Origin: Caulochytrium protostelioides
Lineage: Eukaryota; Chytridiomycota; Caulochytriomycetes; Caulochytriales; Caulochytriaceae
Length of the DNA stretch: 64,000 nucleotides
Assembly (NCBI GenBank): GCA_003615045.1
Contig: ML014160.1
Coordinates: 1 to 64,000 of the forward strand
Direction: 5' to 3'
Positions 31,762 through 41,144 of this stretch are shown piece after piece. The position numbers and the translations under genes were made by a program. The notes below the pieces were generated by a model. The model saw nothing but the letters and a program-made list of their open reading frames with translations, was not told the origin of the DNA and did not search any database. How positions within the stretch are numbered: position 1 is the stretch's first letter; each line of letters starts with the position of its first letter.

Positions 31762-32780
31762 AATGAGACATGCAATCGCGAGAGGCGCTTGCCGACCACG
31801 GGCCACCGGGGGCTGGCTCGGGGATGCGGCACAACGCCCTCGCCGTCTGACCGGTGAGGCCAGACGGCGTCGGATGTTCAACGCGGCACTGAGATCGCGG
31901 TTCACAACCTTGCTGTGGGTGGCATCACACCACAGCCAAGTTCGGATCCCATTGCGTTGGCGTTGCTCGGGTTTCAGGACCACCGTTGTCTGGTCATACA
32001 CCCGGGGCCTGCGGACCCGGTTTGACACCGAGTCTCACGTGCCTCAGGCTGGCGCCCCCTGGACAGAGCCGACGGCAGGACGGTCGTGTCCCGGAGGTGC
32101 GCCTGGGTCAGGAGCCGATGCGTCTCGACATGCACCCCTGAGTCGTCCGGAACTCTTCGACTAGGATGGTGCGGAAACGCTGGGCGCTTGGTAGGCCCGA
32201 GATGTAGAAGCGGCGATCTTGCCTTGATCTCGGGGTGAAAACTTGGAGGCGCCATAGGCGACCACCCCGGGCTTCTACTCCGTAGCCGCCTCGACGACGA
32301 CGCGGTTGAAGTACTTGGCAAACATGCGCGGCTTGCCTCCGTATCGCCGCAGGCGCTGGCGTACCCAGCGCGACTTCAGGTACTCGTTGCGCAGCGGCTC
32401 GTACGTAGCGGCCTCACCTCCAGGAATTGGCGGTGCGCGGCGAGCGCTGTGTCTTTGAGGCCGATCTCCGACAGCGGCTACAGCGGCTCCTGCAGATCCC
32501 GCTGGCAAGTCTCTGACTGCTGTGGGGTCCGCTTCCAGCTGACGACTTGGCCGGCAGACCGCTTCATGGCCAAAAAGAAGATGTCGGTTCGGCCCGGGCC
32601 GTTCCCAAGGATGCAGTGCTCATCCAAACTGCCTGCCAAGGAATTCTTATTTTTAGGGGTAGCCTTGGGAAAGCCCTGATAAATGATGTCAGGCGCCTTT
32701 CGCCCATGTCAAAAGCCATCGATGTGCTTGCTGGGAGTGTGAATTCTTCGAAAGATCTGTTTATCTTCTGATCACATGTG
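31747..32780 (-). mobile_element. Fanzor-like nuclease relic D (long copy)
   Basis: This is the longest interior-containing copy. In order on the minus strand: SLDEHCILGNGPGRTDIFF near 32586-32630, the RuvC-I region with Gly where copy F has Asp; WVRQRLRRYGGKPRMF near 32325-32370; VVAYGASKF at 32238-32264 followed by a worn TSRAYQA segment; TRVYDQTTVVLKPEQRQR near 31960-32005; and WCDATHSKVVNRDLSAALNI at 31873-31935, RuvC-III. Several stops and frame changes show it is dead. The trailer holds GGGGACCCCTGGGG at 31747-31761. Beyond 32690 the match to copy F is weak, so the 5' limit is approximate. It lies between the two kinase paralogues. Confidence 0.77.
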
Positions 32781-33233
32781 CGATCAGCCATCGGTCGGGA
32801 CGACCGTGGCTTTTGGCATGAGCCGCCGTGCCGACGAGAACTCCGGCCGGACGACATCGGCCGAGCGCCGCCCCGAGCCTTCATGCTTGCTGGGCTCCAG
32901 CCGTTCTCCCGCCCACCATGAAGGGCATCATCTAGGCATGCATGGCCTTCCTCCCGCCTTCTCCCGGATGCTCATCATGTGGGGCTCACGCGGTTGACCC
33001 AACATCAACATCAACATCAACATCGTCATGAACAGCATAGCGGCTCATGCGAACATGTGAACCTGATGATGATCTGATGGCTCGTCAACAATTGTTTGTT
33101 GACCATTGTCGGCATTGTCGCTTGTTGACATAGACAGCGTTATGATGAAGGAGCCACCGCACCGCCGACGCGAACGCTTGCATCCGGGGTCCCCCTCTGC
33201 CTTCGCAAAAAAAGGAAAAAGCCCTGGGAACGT
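32781..33233. other. Intergenic region before kinase 2 stop
   Basis: It contains an ACATCA repeat at about 33002-33026 and AT-richer sequence around 33040-33140. It is the 3' side of kinase 2. No coding feature is seen. Confidence 0.5.
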
Positions 33234-35840
33234 CTAGGTCCGCAGGGAGAGACCGACCGGCAAGGGCTGCGGGTCCGGCGAGCGGATGATGCCGCCGGTG
33301 GCGGCGGCCGCCGAGCCGAGCTGAGCCGCGCAAGTGGCCAGCGGCGGCGGCCCCGGAGCCGTGGTGGCAGACGCCGAGACGCGCGGCAGGGTGTTGCCGA
33401 TCCCGGCCGCCGTCAGCACGTTCAGCGACCCCGCGACGGGCGCCGCGGCGGCGGAAGCCGACGGCGGCGAGGCTGCGGCCGACGGACCGTGCGTCGTCGT
33501 CCCCAAAAAGGGCGGGCGGCTGACGGCGCTCGTGAGCGGCGGCCGGTTGACGAGCGGATCCGAGGACTCCGGGAAACCGACGAGCGCCGTCTCGACGGCG
33601 TCACAGGGTGCTGATGCGGCGATGAGCGTCGGCGCCGACGCGGGATGCATGCGGGGCAGGGTATGTGGCGCGGGCGAGTCGTCGCGCTGGCGACCGACGG
33701 GCGTGTGGTGGTGGTGGTGGTGGTCGGGCCGCAGGGCGCGGCGCGCAGCGTGCGTCTTGTGTCGGAAGCTCGCGAACAGCTTGTTGATCACCGACGTGCC
33801 GTGTTCATGGTGGTCGTGGGGGTCCTGCGGGTGCGGGGCGTGGGCGCCGGCCGCCGCCGTCGGCATGGCGGCCGTCACCGGCGCCGCCGCTTCCTGGGCC
33901 TCTGAGAGCCCATCGACGGCCGAGGTCGAGCGGGACTGCGACGGGACCTGCCAAGCCGCGAGCGAGCCGGCGGTGGGAAGGACGGGGCTCGCCGGAGAGG
34001 CTGGCGAGGCGCGCGGCGACGCACGCGGCGACGCGTGGCCGCTGCTGCTCGAGCTGCGGTGCTGCACACGCGCCGTGAGACTGCGCCACGCCTTGGAGCC
34101 CCCGTGGGGCGCCTCGGCATGGCTAGCGGCGACGGCCGGCAGCGGGGAGGGCGCAGGGCCTGATTTGGCGGCGGCGGCACCGCCGTCCAGCAGGGCGGCC
34201 TGGAGGGCGTGAAGCTGCCCCGCAAAGTTCTGTTGGACTTGGTGGGCGGCGAACGCGGCGGTGAAGCGGATCGGCGGCATGGGCGCCGATGCGGCGGGAT
34301 CGTGGCCGACGGCCGCCGCTGCAGCGGCGGATTTGGCCGTCGTTGACGGCGTCGTCGCCGGCGCGCGCTTGCGCTTGGCGAGCCAGGCGCTTTGGCAGAC
34401 GTCGTCCAAGGTCCATCGCGCTGCCGGGTCTTTGGTGAGCATGCCCGTCAGCAGCTGGGTGAGGGCGCCCGAGAAATGGGACGGGACGGGGAAATTGTCG
34501 GACTGGATGCGCTGTGCGAGCACCGCGTTGTCGTCGTGGTCCCACGGATGGTTGGCGTGAGTCATCACGTAAAGCGTGACGCCGAGGGACCAGACGTCCG
34601 AGGCTGGCGCGTCGTAGGGACGTTGGGCCAACACCTCGGGCGGCGAGTACAGCGTCGTGCCCGCGAAATCGGTCAGCGGCGTGTCGCGGACAAAGAAGAC
34701 AGCTTGGTCAAAGTCAATCAGCACCGCGCGCGTCGTCGACACGTCATAAACAATGTTCTCGGGCTTGATGTCGCGGTGGGCCACGTGGTTCGCATGCAGG
34801 TAGGCCACGGCGTCGGCGATCTGGCCAAAGACCGTGCGCGCTCGGGGCTCGCTGAAGCGGGCATGGCGGTTGAGGTGCTCCAGTAGGTCGTGGCCCGGGT
34901 ACGCGCGCATACTCAGATAGTAGAAGTCGGCGTCCTGGTGGGCCTGGTAGGACTGGGCGATGTTGGGGTGGCGCAGGATCGTTGTGAGGGCAAACTCGCG
35001 CATCACCCACAGCGTGCGCGCCGCGACGGCCACCCGCGCACGCTCGCAGTACCGCGGGTCCTCGCCGATCGTCGCGGCGGCAGCGCGGGTCCCGCGGCGC
35101 CGGTCGTCGGCCCACTCGTCCTCGAACAGCGCGAGCGCCGCCGTGAGCCCCAAGCGCGTGATGCGCTTCAACGCCACGGGGTGCCGCGTCAGACGGTGCT
35201 GCGCGAGAAACACTTCGCCCATGCTGCCGGAGCCGAGCACGTGCTTGGTCGCGTACAGCAGGGCGAACGCGCGCGTGCCTGGCGCCGGGATGGTGGGCAC
35301 GCCGTCGGCGTTGCTCACGTAGCGCAGCGTCACGGCCGACCAGTCCTGCCCGTGGGCCGGAGAGAGTTCGGGGGTGGCAGCGAGGTCGGCGGGCGTCGCC
35401 GACGGCGGCGGCGGCGGCCGCATGGCGCGTGCGCGGGACGGCGCGACGAGCGCGGTCGTCTTGACGCTGTCCGTGCTCGCCGGCGCTAACGGCGTCCCGG
35501 CGGGCGAGACGGCGCCCGGTGCGGGCGCGATGTCGGCGACTGGAGGGAGCGGGGGCATCCCGAGGATGCCTGGCGGGGGGAGCGTCGATGGGGCCGCGGT
35601 GGCCGAGGCGGATGTCGCCGTGCCCGTGCCGCTCAGAGGCGGTTTGGCGGGGACGTCGGCGACCGGCGGGCGCACGGCGGTGGCGACCGACATGGCGGGC
35701 GCGGCGAGGGATGCCGATGGCGCCACGGCGGCGGCGGCGGTGGCATGCGGCGGGCGGCACCGGTCACTGGCAGGCGCGCACTGTCCTGACCGCGAAGGCG
35801 GGGCCGGGCCGTGGTCGATCCTTGATGCCACGGCGAGCAT
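33234..35840 (-). CDS. Serine/threonine protein kinase, atypical (DFD in place of DFG)
   Basis: This 868-residue protein has a kinase domain at about residues 190-465. Motifs are the glycine-rich loop GSGSMGEVF, VALKRI, a ~50-residue insert, the glutamate in MREFALTTILRHPNI, HRDIKPEN near residue 352, IDFDQAVFF at the DFG position, GTTLYSPPEVL and DVWSLGVTLYVMTHANHPW. The Asp is kept and Gly becomes Asp. Long Pro/Ala/Ser-rich regions flank the domain, and a His-rich HHHHHH stretch lies in the C-terminal tail. The first in-frame ATG is at 35840; the frame runs open to 36143 without one. It is a paralogue of the kinase at 27027 on the same strand. The loop and HRDIKPEN look fully functional. 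Confidence 0.85.
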   Translation of the reverse strand: MLAVASRIDHGPAPPSRSGQCAPASDRCRPPHATAAAAVAPSASLAAPAMSVATAVRPPVADVPAKPPLSGTGTATSASATAAPSTLPPPGILGMPPLPPVADIAPAPGAVSPAGTPLAPASTDSVKTTALVAPSRARAMRPPPPPSATPADLAATPELSPAHGQDWSAVTLRYVSNADGVPTIPAPGTRAFALLYATKHVLGSGSMGEVFLAQHRLTRHPVALKRITRLGLTAALALFEDEWADDRRRGTRAAAATIGEDPRYCERARVAVAARTLWVMREFALTTILRHPNIAQSYQAHQDADFYYLSMRAYPGHDLLEHLNRHARFSEPRARTVFGQIADAVAYLHANHVAHRDIKPENIVYDVSTTRAVLIDFDQAVFFVRDTPLTDFAGTTLYSPPEVLAQRPYDAPASDVWSLGVTLYVMTHANHPWDHDDNAVLAQRIQSDNFPVPSHFSGALTQLLTGMLTKDPAARWTLDDVCQSAWLAKRKRAPATTPSTTAKSAAAAAAVGHDPAASAPMPPIRFTAAFAAHQVQQNFAGQLHALQAALLDGGAAAAKSGPAPSPLPAVAASHAEAPHGGSKAWRSLTARVQHRSSSSSGHASPRASPRASPASPASPVLPTAGSLAAWQVPSQSRSTSAVDGLSEAQEAAAPVTAAMPTAAAGAHAPHPQDPHDHHEHGTSVINKLFASFRHKTHAARRALRPDHHHHHHTPVGRQRDDSPAPHTLPRMHPASAPTLIAASAPCDAVETALVGFPESSDPLVNRPPLTSAVSRPPFLGTTTHGPSAAASPPSASAAAAPVAGSLNVLTAAGIGNTLPRVSASATTAPGPPPLATCAAQLGSAAAATGGIIRSPDPQPLPVGLSLRT

Positions 35841-36310
35841 CGAGGCGGGGTGCACCAACGTCGATGGATGAATGGGGGAAATCACGGAATCGGCTGGTCG
35901 GACGTGGCGAGTATGCGGGACCACACGAGCACGTGCGAAAGCCGCGTGGGCGATCGCGAGAGGGCTGCCGTTGCTGGGGTGGGGATGGCTTTCACCGGCG
36001 TGGCCGTCATTAAAGAGAACCGCTGGTGCAGCGGATTCATAGAGACTCACGCGAAGTCGTTGTCCTCTTTCCAACCGACCACGCAGCGACACCACACCCT
36101 TCTGTGGAGGGCGTGCGAATCCTTCTTGACGTTGCCCCCTCACCCTCCCGCTAGCGATGTCCCTGGGTCCGGTTGGGAGGGGATGGTGCGGAAGATGGGG
36201 GGTGAACGATGGGCCGACACGACCGTCGGTCGACCCCCGACACCCCGATGGGCGGTCGTATGAAGAGGGCGGGGGTCAAGAAAAGAACAGCCAGCCATGC
36301 GATGGGATGG

Positions 36311-36360
36311 GATGCGATGCGATGCGATGCGATGCGATGCGATGCGATGCGATGCGATGC
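36311..36360. repeat. GATGC pentanucleotide microsatellite
   Basis: Ten perfect GATGC units, preceded by imperfect GATGG units from 36301. Non-coding. Confidence 0.95.
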
Positions 36361-37203
36361 GGGGATGCCAGACGGAGCGACGGAACGATGCCGAGAGGCA
36401 CTGAAAGGTGAATCGTGGCGATCGCCGATGCCTCCACCCATGACCAATCGATGCCAGAGGCAGTGACCGATGGCGAGCGCGTGCGCGTCGGGTCACGGGT
36501 CCGGAGGTCGACGCCCGGAGCTCAGGACTTGAGGCGCGGCCAGGTTTTTATACTCGGCGGCCGGCGACGTGCGAGCGCGGACGCGGCGCCGGGACGGCTC
36601 GTCCGGCCGACGCGCTTCCGGGATCGGTGCCGGGGCGCGGGTGCCGGTGAGGCCGGTGAGGGCGCCCCCCGCGGATCGGCCCGGGCCCGGGCGGCGATCG
36701 GCCGCCTTCGGCGCGCGCCCGTGGGGCAAAGGCGGCCGCGCTCACCGGTCGGTCGGACGGCGTGAGGTCCGCACCGCCGCACGGGCTCCGGCCGGCGCTG
36801 GCGGCTCCGGGCGCGACGAGGGCGCCCCGATGCCTTCGCGAGCCTTCGCGTCGTTTCCGATGATGCAAAACGGGAGTGAGAGCCGATCCTCGCTCGGCGG
36901 GGACGGCGTGGGACGGCACGGGGGCGAGTTCGAGCACGTGGCGCGCGCGGGAGGTCAGCCGGGCCAGGACATCCGGCGCTGAGTCCTGATCCAGAACGAC
37001 ACGACACGACGGGCGGACCGCATCCACGGCGGTCCGCAGGATCCTGGAGACGATGGGGGATATGTCCGCGGGTCGCTGTCGGTCGTGGCGAGTCCGGCGA
37101 TTCCCGATGCGATCGCCAGCGTCGGTGACGTCGGCGTCGTCACGGTGGAGACGGGTATGGGGCGGAGTCTGTGAAACCAAGAGCTAGCTTACGTCCGGCC
37201 GGC

Positions 37204-37204
<1 letters not shown>

Positions 37205-37241
<37 letters not shown>
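37205..37241. repeat. AATC tetranucleotide microsatellite
   Basis: About nine perfect units of CAAT/AATC, followed closely by a run of C (about 37249-37262). Confidence 0.95.
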
Positions 37242-37242
<1 letters not shown>

Positions 37243-38339
37243 CACCGCCGCCCCCCCCCCCCTGCGGGTACGAGACAGAAAAAAAAAGGAGGGCATGGAG
37301 CCGCGGAGGAAGGCGGAGGGGCAGCATCCAGCGACAGCGGCGGCAGGACTCCGGGAAGGAGAGCTTGACACGAGGCCGGAAAGTGCCGCGGAAGCGGGAT
37401 GGACCGGCGATGATTCTTTCTCGTTGATGACGGTGATTCTGGCGGGAAGACGGGGGGATCGAGACCGGAACCCAGCGGGGCACTGCAACGATCGTCTCGG
37501 AACGCTCAGCACGGATCCAACCGCGCGGTATGCGCGCGTCGCGGCCGGCGTGCTTGGCTTGGGACCAGACCCCATGTCCCCACGATGGAGTGCCTCGGAC
37601 CCCCCTGCTCGGCACGCCGTGCGCCTCCGGGGAGACGAGATGGTCGTTCCGACGGTGCAAGCGGTGCCAGCACCGCCTTCATGCCGGCGGCCCACAAGAG
37701 GCCGAATCCTGGTGATGCCATTCCCGGTCCCCACCCATCCTGCACACACACACACACAAAAAAAAGACAAAAAAATGGCAGTCATCAGTCATATATCGCT
37801 CAGCAGACCTGCCGCATTCTCACCATGGCTGCTGAGCGCGGCCCCGGGCAGGGTGTCCATGCGTAGCCCAAGTCTCGCAATGACCTGTGGGCGAAGCTTC
37901 GCATCATCCTACGAGTGAACCCCCTGGTGGGACCGACCCGTGGCAGACGTCTCACGCATCAGGCACGGGTGGGCGGCCACCACATCACCGACGCCTGCAT
38001 CGCTACGCTCGCCCTCACGTGGCCCGTGAGCCTGACCGTCGGATCCCCACGGTGGATCCCTTGTCTAGCGAAGAGATCGACGATGTCGCGACGCTGGAAC
38101 CGCGGGAACCGAAGGCGGCGACGCGGCCCGCTCCGGCGTGCTGGGCGACGCCAGCCGACGCGGGCCCCTCAGGTGGCGCAGCACCCGCCGGGGCGGCGCG
38201 GAGGCGGAGTCGGACCCATGCGCCAGGATGGCGGGCGTACGGAACGGAGCGAGACGGGACAGGAGGAGGCGACGCGAGACGCGATGCGACGGCGTCGCGC
38301 GGCGCCGCGGACACCACGACCCGAGGCGCCCGCGGCCGT

Positions 38340-38410
38340 CTGCGGCGACGGCGACGGCGACGGCGACGGCGGCGGCGGCAGCGGCAGCAGCAGTGGCGGC
38401 AGCAGTAGCG

Positions 38411-38456
<46 letters not shown>

Positions 38457-38458
38457 AC
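38340..38458. repeat. GGC/GAC trinucleotide-rich tract
   Basis: A tract of GGCGAC and GGC units ends in about 13 pure GGC units at 38417-38457. It lies upstream of QCR2 in a region without a supported gene. Confidence 0.9.
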
Positions 38459-39027
38459 TCTCCTTCCCCTTCCTGGCGCGAGCGCGTCGGCTTCGCCGTC
38501 GGCTTGCTCGTCCGCGCGCTCGCTGGCCCGCGCCGACCCGCACGCGCCGGCACGCCCGCCCTGCGCCCGCGGCACAGACGCTCGGCACCGTGAGGCGCGC
38601 GGGACAGGGCGGGGATGCGCGGCACGGTGCCGGCGTCACCGCGGCGTCCCTGGCGTCCATGCGGCCGCGGCCGCCGTTCGACCGCGGAGCGAGAGCGAGA
38701 GCGAGAGCGAGAGGAGGGCAGCGGCACGCCGTCGCCGACGCCGACGCGAGTCAAGACGCGGTGGACGCGCGCCACAGACGCCTGTCGCGCGCGCGCGCCA
38801 CGGACCCCCGGCCGCGTGGTATGCTTGCACAAGACCGTCTGCCGCACGTCGCCCGCGGCATCGCCGTCTCTCGACCTACGACCATCGACCCCCGCTCGCT
38901 GTGCCGTGCCCGCCCTCTGCCCTCCCCGTCGCCGCCGTCGTCGTTGCCGCCGCCGCCGCCGCCGCTGCCGCCGCCGCTGTGGTCGTTCCTTCCTCCCCCC
39001 CCGCATCCACGTACGCTGCATCATACC

Positions 39028-40667
39028 ATGTTCCGCTCCCGTCAGCTGGCGCGTCTGCCGCGCGCCGTGCCCGTGGCCAGCGGTCGCATCGCCGGCGCGC
39101 GCTTCTATGCGGTGCTCCCGCAGAGCCGCTCGGCCGTGAACTACCAGCGCCCTGGCGCGCAGCCGGAGGCCGCGCCGGCGCCTGTGGTGGCCGTCTCGGC
39201 CGCGCGCTCGGGCGTGCGTCTCGCCACCGTCGACACCCACGGCCCGGCCGCCTCGCTCGCCCTCGTCGTCAACGCCGGCACGCGCCACGAGAGCGACGTC
39301 CACCCGGGTGTCGCCCACTACCTGAAGAATGTCTTCCTGCGCGTAAGTATCCCACGAAGCGTGCCACTGCGCCACGGCACGTGGCGCTCTGGCGAACCGC
39401 GCTACGTTGGCAAGATGCCAGCCATACTTCTGTCCGATGACACGGCCGTCCGTCGACAGGGTGACTCACCGCCGCATCCCATGTCTGGTCTCCGCTTTAT
39501 GGATGGTGGCATGCCGTTTGGGCCCCCCGCTCTTCCTTTTTTTTCTAGAACTCGTTCAACGACACCGCCGTCCGCGTGCTCCGATACACCGAGCTCCGCG
39601 GCGACACGCTCCACACCGCGGCGACCCGCGAGAACTTGGTGTTTGCGACCGACTTCCTGCGCGACTCGCTCCCGGACGCGCTGCCGGTGCTGGTTGAGCA
39701 GATCTTCAACCCGTCCTTCCAGCCGCACGAGTTCCTCGACGCCCGCGCCCTCGTCGAGGCCGAGACCCAGGCCGCCCTGGCCGACCCGCAGACCAAGATC
39801 GTCGACCTGCTCCACGCCGCGGCCTTCCGCGGCGGCCTCGGCCACTCCTTGTTCGCCTCCCACGACGCCGTCGCGTCGCTGACCCGCGCCGACCTCCAGG
39901 ACTTCGCCAGCAAGTACTTCACCGCCGAGAACCTCGCCGTCGTGGGTCTCGGCGTCCACGCCGACGACCTCGCGACGCAGGTCGCCCGCTCGCTCGACAC
40001 CGTCGACATCAAGGCCGGCGCGAAGGCCACCGCCGCGCCCGCCGTCGCCCACAGCGGCGAGATCCGCGTCGATGCTGGCGCCGGCCACGCCAGCGGCTAC
40101 TACGCCCTCGGCTTTGTGGCCGCCGACGTCGCCGCCCACTCGAAGGCCGCCCACGCTCTCGCCGTCCTGCGCTTCGTGCTGGACGCCTCCGGCACCATCA
40201 ACCGCGGCTCTGTCGCCGGCGCCACCAGCCTGCTGAAGCCCGCTGTGGTCGAGGGTGGCGCGCAGTCGGCGCGCGCCTTCAGCGCGCAGTACTCGGACGC
40301 CGGCCTCCTCGGCGTCGTGCTCCACGGCGACGCCGCCCGCCTCGGCGCCGGCGCCCAGGTCGCCGTGGACGCCCTCAAGGCCATCGCTGCGGGCCGCCTC
40401 GACGCCGCGGCGCTCACCCGCGCCAAGAAGGCCTGTGTCGTCGCCGCTGACGGCCCCGAGGCCCGCCTCGAGACCCTGCTCCGCGCCGGTCGCGAGGTCC
40501 TCCACGCCGGCAAGGTCCAGACCCCGGCCCAGCTCGCCGAGGCCTTCGAGGCCGTCAGCGCCAGCGACGTCCAGGCCGTCGCCAAGACCCTGCTCGCCCG
40601 CCGCCCGGCCGCCGTAGCGCTCGGCAACGTCCGCCGCCTGCCCTACAGCGCCGACCTCAAGCTCTAA
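39028..40667 (+). CDS. QCR2: Ubiquinol-cytochrome c reductase core protein 2 (two exons)
   Basis: Qcr2 is the non-catalytic core subunit 2 of respiratory complex III, on the matrix side. Exon 1 (39028-39342) starts MFRSRQLARLPRAVPVASGR, an arginine-rich mitochondrial targeting sequence, and runs to GVAHYLKNVFLR. Exon 2 (39549-40667) continues NSFNDTAVRVLRYTELRGD. The whole matches the M16 peptidase fold: two homologous halves, VNAGTRHE and PGVAHYLKN in the first helix, and AHALAVLRFVLDASG in the second half. The zinc motif HxxEH of active M16 peptidases is absent, as expected for Qcr2 and against a mitochondrial processing peptidase beta subunit. The spliced product is 477 residues. Codon use is strongly biased to C/G-ending codons, suggesting high expression. 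Confidence 0.88.
39343..39548 (+). other. Intron of QCR2
   Basis: Donor GTAAGT and acceptor TTTTTTTTCTAG bound a 206-bp intron in phase 0. Splicing joins FLR to NSFNDT, restoring the core protein sequence. Confidence 0.93.
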
Positions 40668-41144
40668 TCGCACCCTGTGCGATGAACAGCGGTCGCGGCA
40701 GCGGCTGCAGCGGTCTGCGGCCCGTGGATGGGCCACTTCGGCCCGCCTGGTACTGTGCGACGGCCGCCGCCGGCCTCACCACGGCCCCACCGCTCGCGCT
40801 CGCTCTCGCGTTCGCTCTCTCCTTCCTCGCTTAACGTTTTTCTTTTTCTCTCGCCTGACGGCGGCCACCGTGGCTCGCACCCACACCTTCCGACTCTGTT
40901 CTCGTCAGATAGAGGAACCCTCCTCCGCCACAAACGGCGCCGTCTCTTATATAAACACGACCCCCTCTGCTCTTTTTTTTTGTTCAATGACATGCACGAC
41001 CCCAGCGCGTCGGTAGCGGCGCGGCGCATCGCGTGACCGCCGTCGATGGGCGCCGTCGATGGGCGCCGTCGATGGGCGCCGTCGATGGGTGCCGACCATG
41101 AAGGCCGGCCACGGCGTCGCGTGGCGGTCAGAGCCAGACGCGGG
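40668..41144. other. Convergent intergenic region between QCR2 and ZNF277-like gene
   Basis: The region holds the 3' flanks of both genes. It includes CT-rich stretches near 40800-40850 and a T run at 40974-40981. No gene is seen. Confidence 0.55.
41038..41092. repeat. 13-bp minisatellite, CGCCGTCGATGGG
   Basis: Four tandem units, nearly perfect, lie just beyond the stop of the ZNF277-like gene. Confidence 0.9.

Larger units (their letters stand above)
35841..39027. other. Long divergent intergenic region between kinase 2 and QCR2
   Basis: This 3.2-kb stretch has many GC-driven frames but none I can support. Two patches deserve note. A minus-strand frame at 36548-37180 includes PIVSRILRTAVDAV and APDVLARLTSRARHVLEL, more protein-like than its neighbours, and begins right after TTGGTTTCACAG, a good splice acceptor. 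A plus-strand frame near 38047-38160 has an acidic DPLSSEEIDDVATLEP segment. Neither has a start or family match. Repeats are listed separately. Confidence 0.4.

Noticed and set aside
31747-32780. Bacterial IS200/IS605 element with TnpB as source of the relics
   Set aside because: No TnpA-like or serine recombinase frame is present, and the interior segments with GNDPGRT-like and VVAYGAS motifs fit eukaryotic Fanzors better; contamination is unlikely since the copies lie among intron-bearing fungal genes.
37915-39882. Long plus-strand frame running through the QCR2 start and intron
   Set aside because: It is made of GGC and GAGCGA repeats and reads QCR2 exon 1, its intron and part of exon 2 as one frame; the spliced QCR2 model explains the region better.
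39028-40667. Mitochondrial processing peptidase beta subunit as the identity of QCR2
   Set aside because: The zinc-binding HxxEH motif is missing and the first-domain helix reads GVAHYLKN, as in core protein 2.
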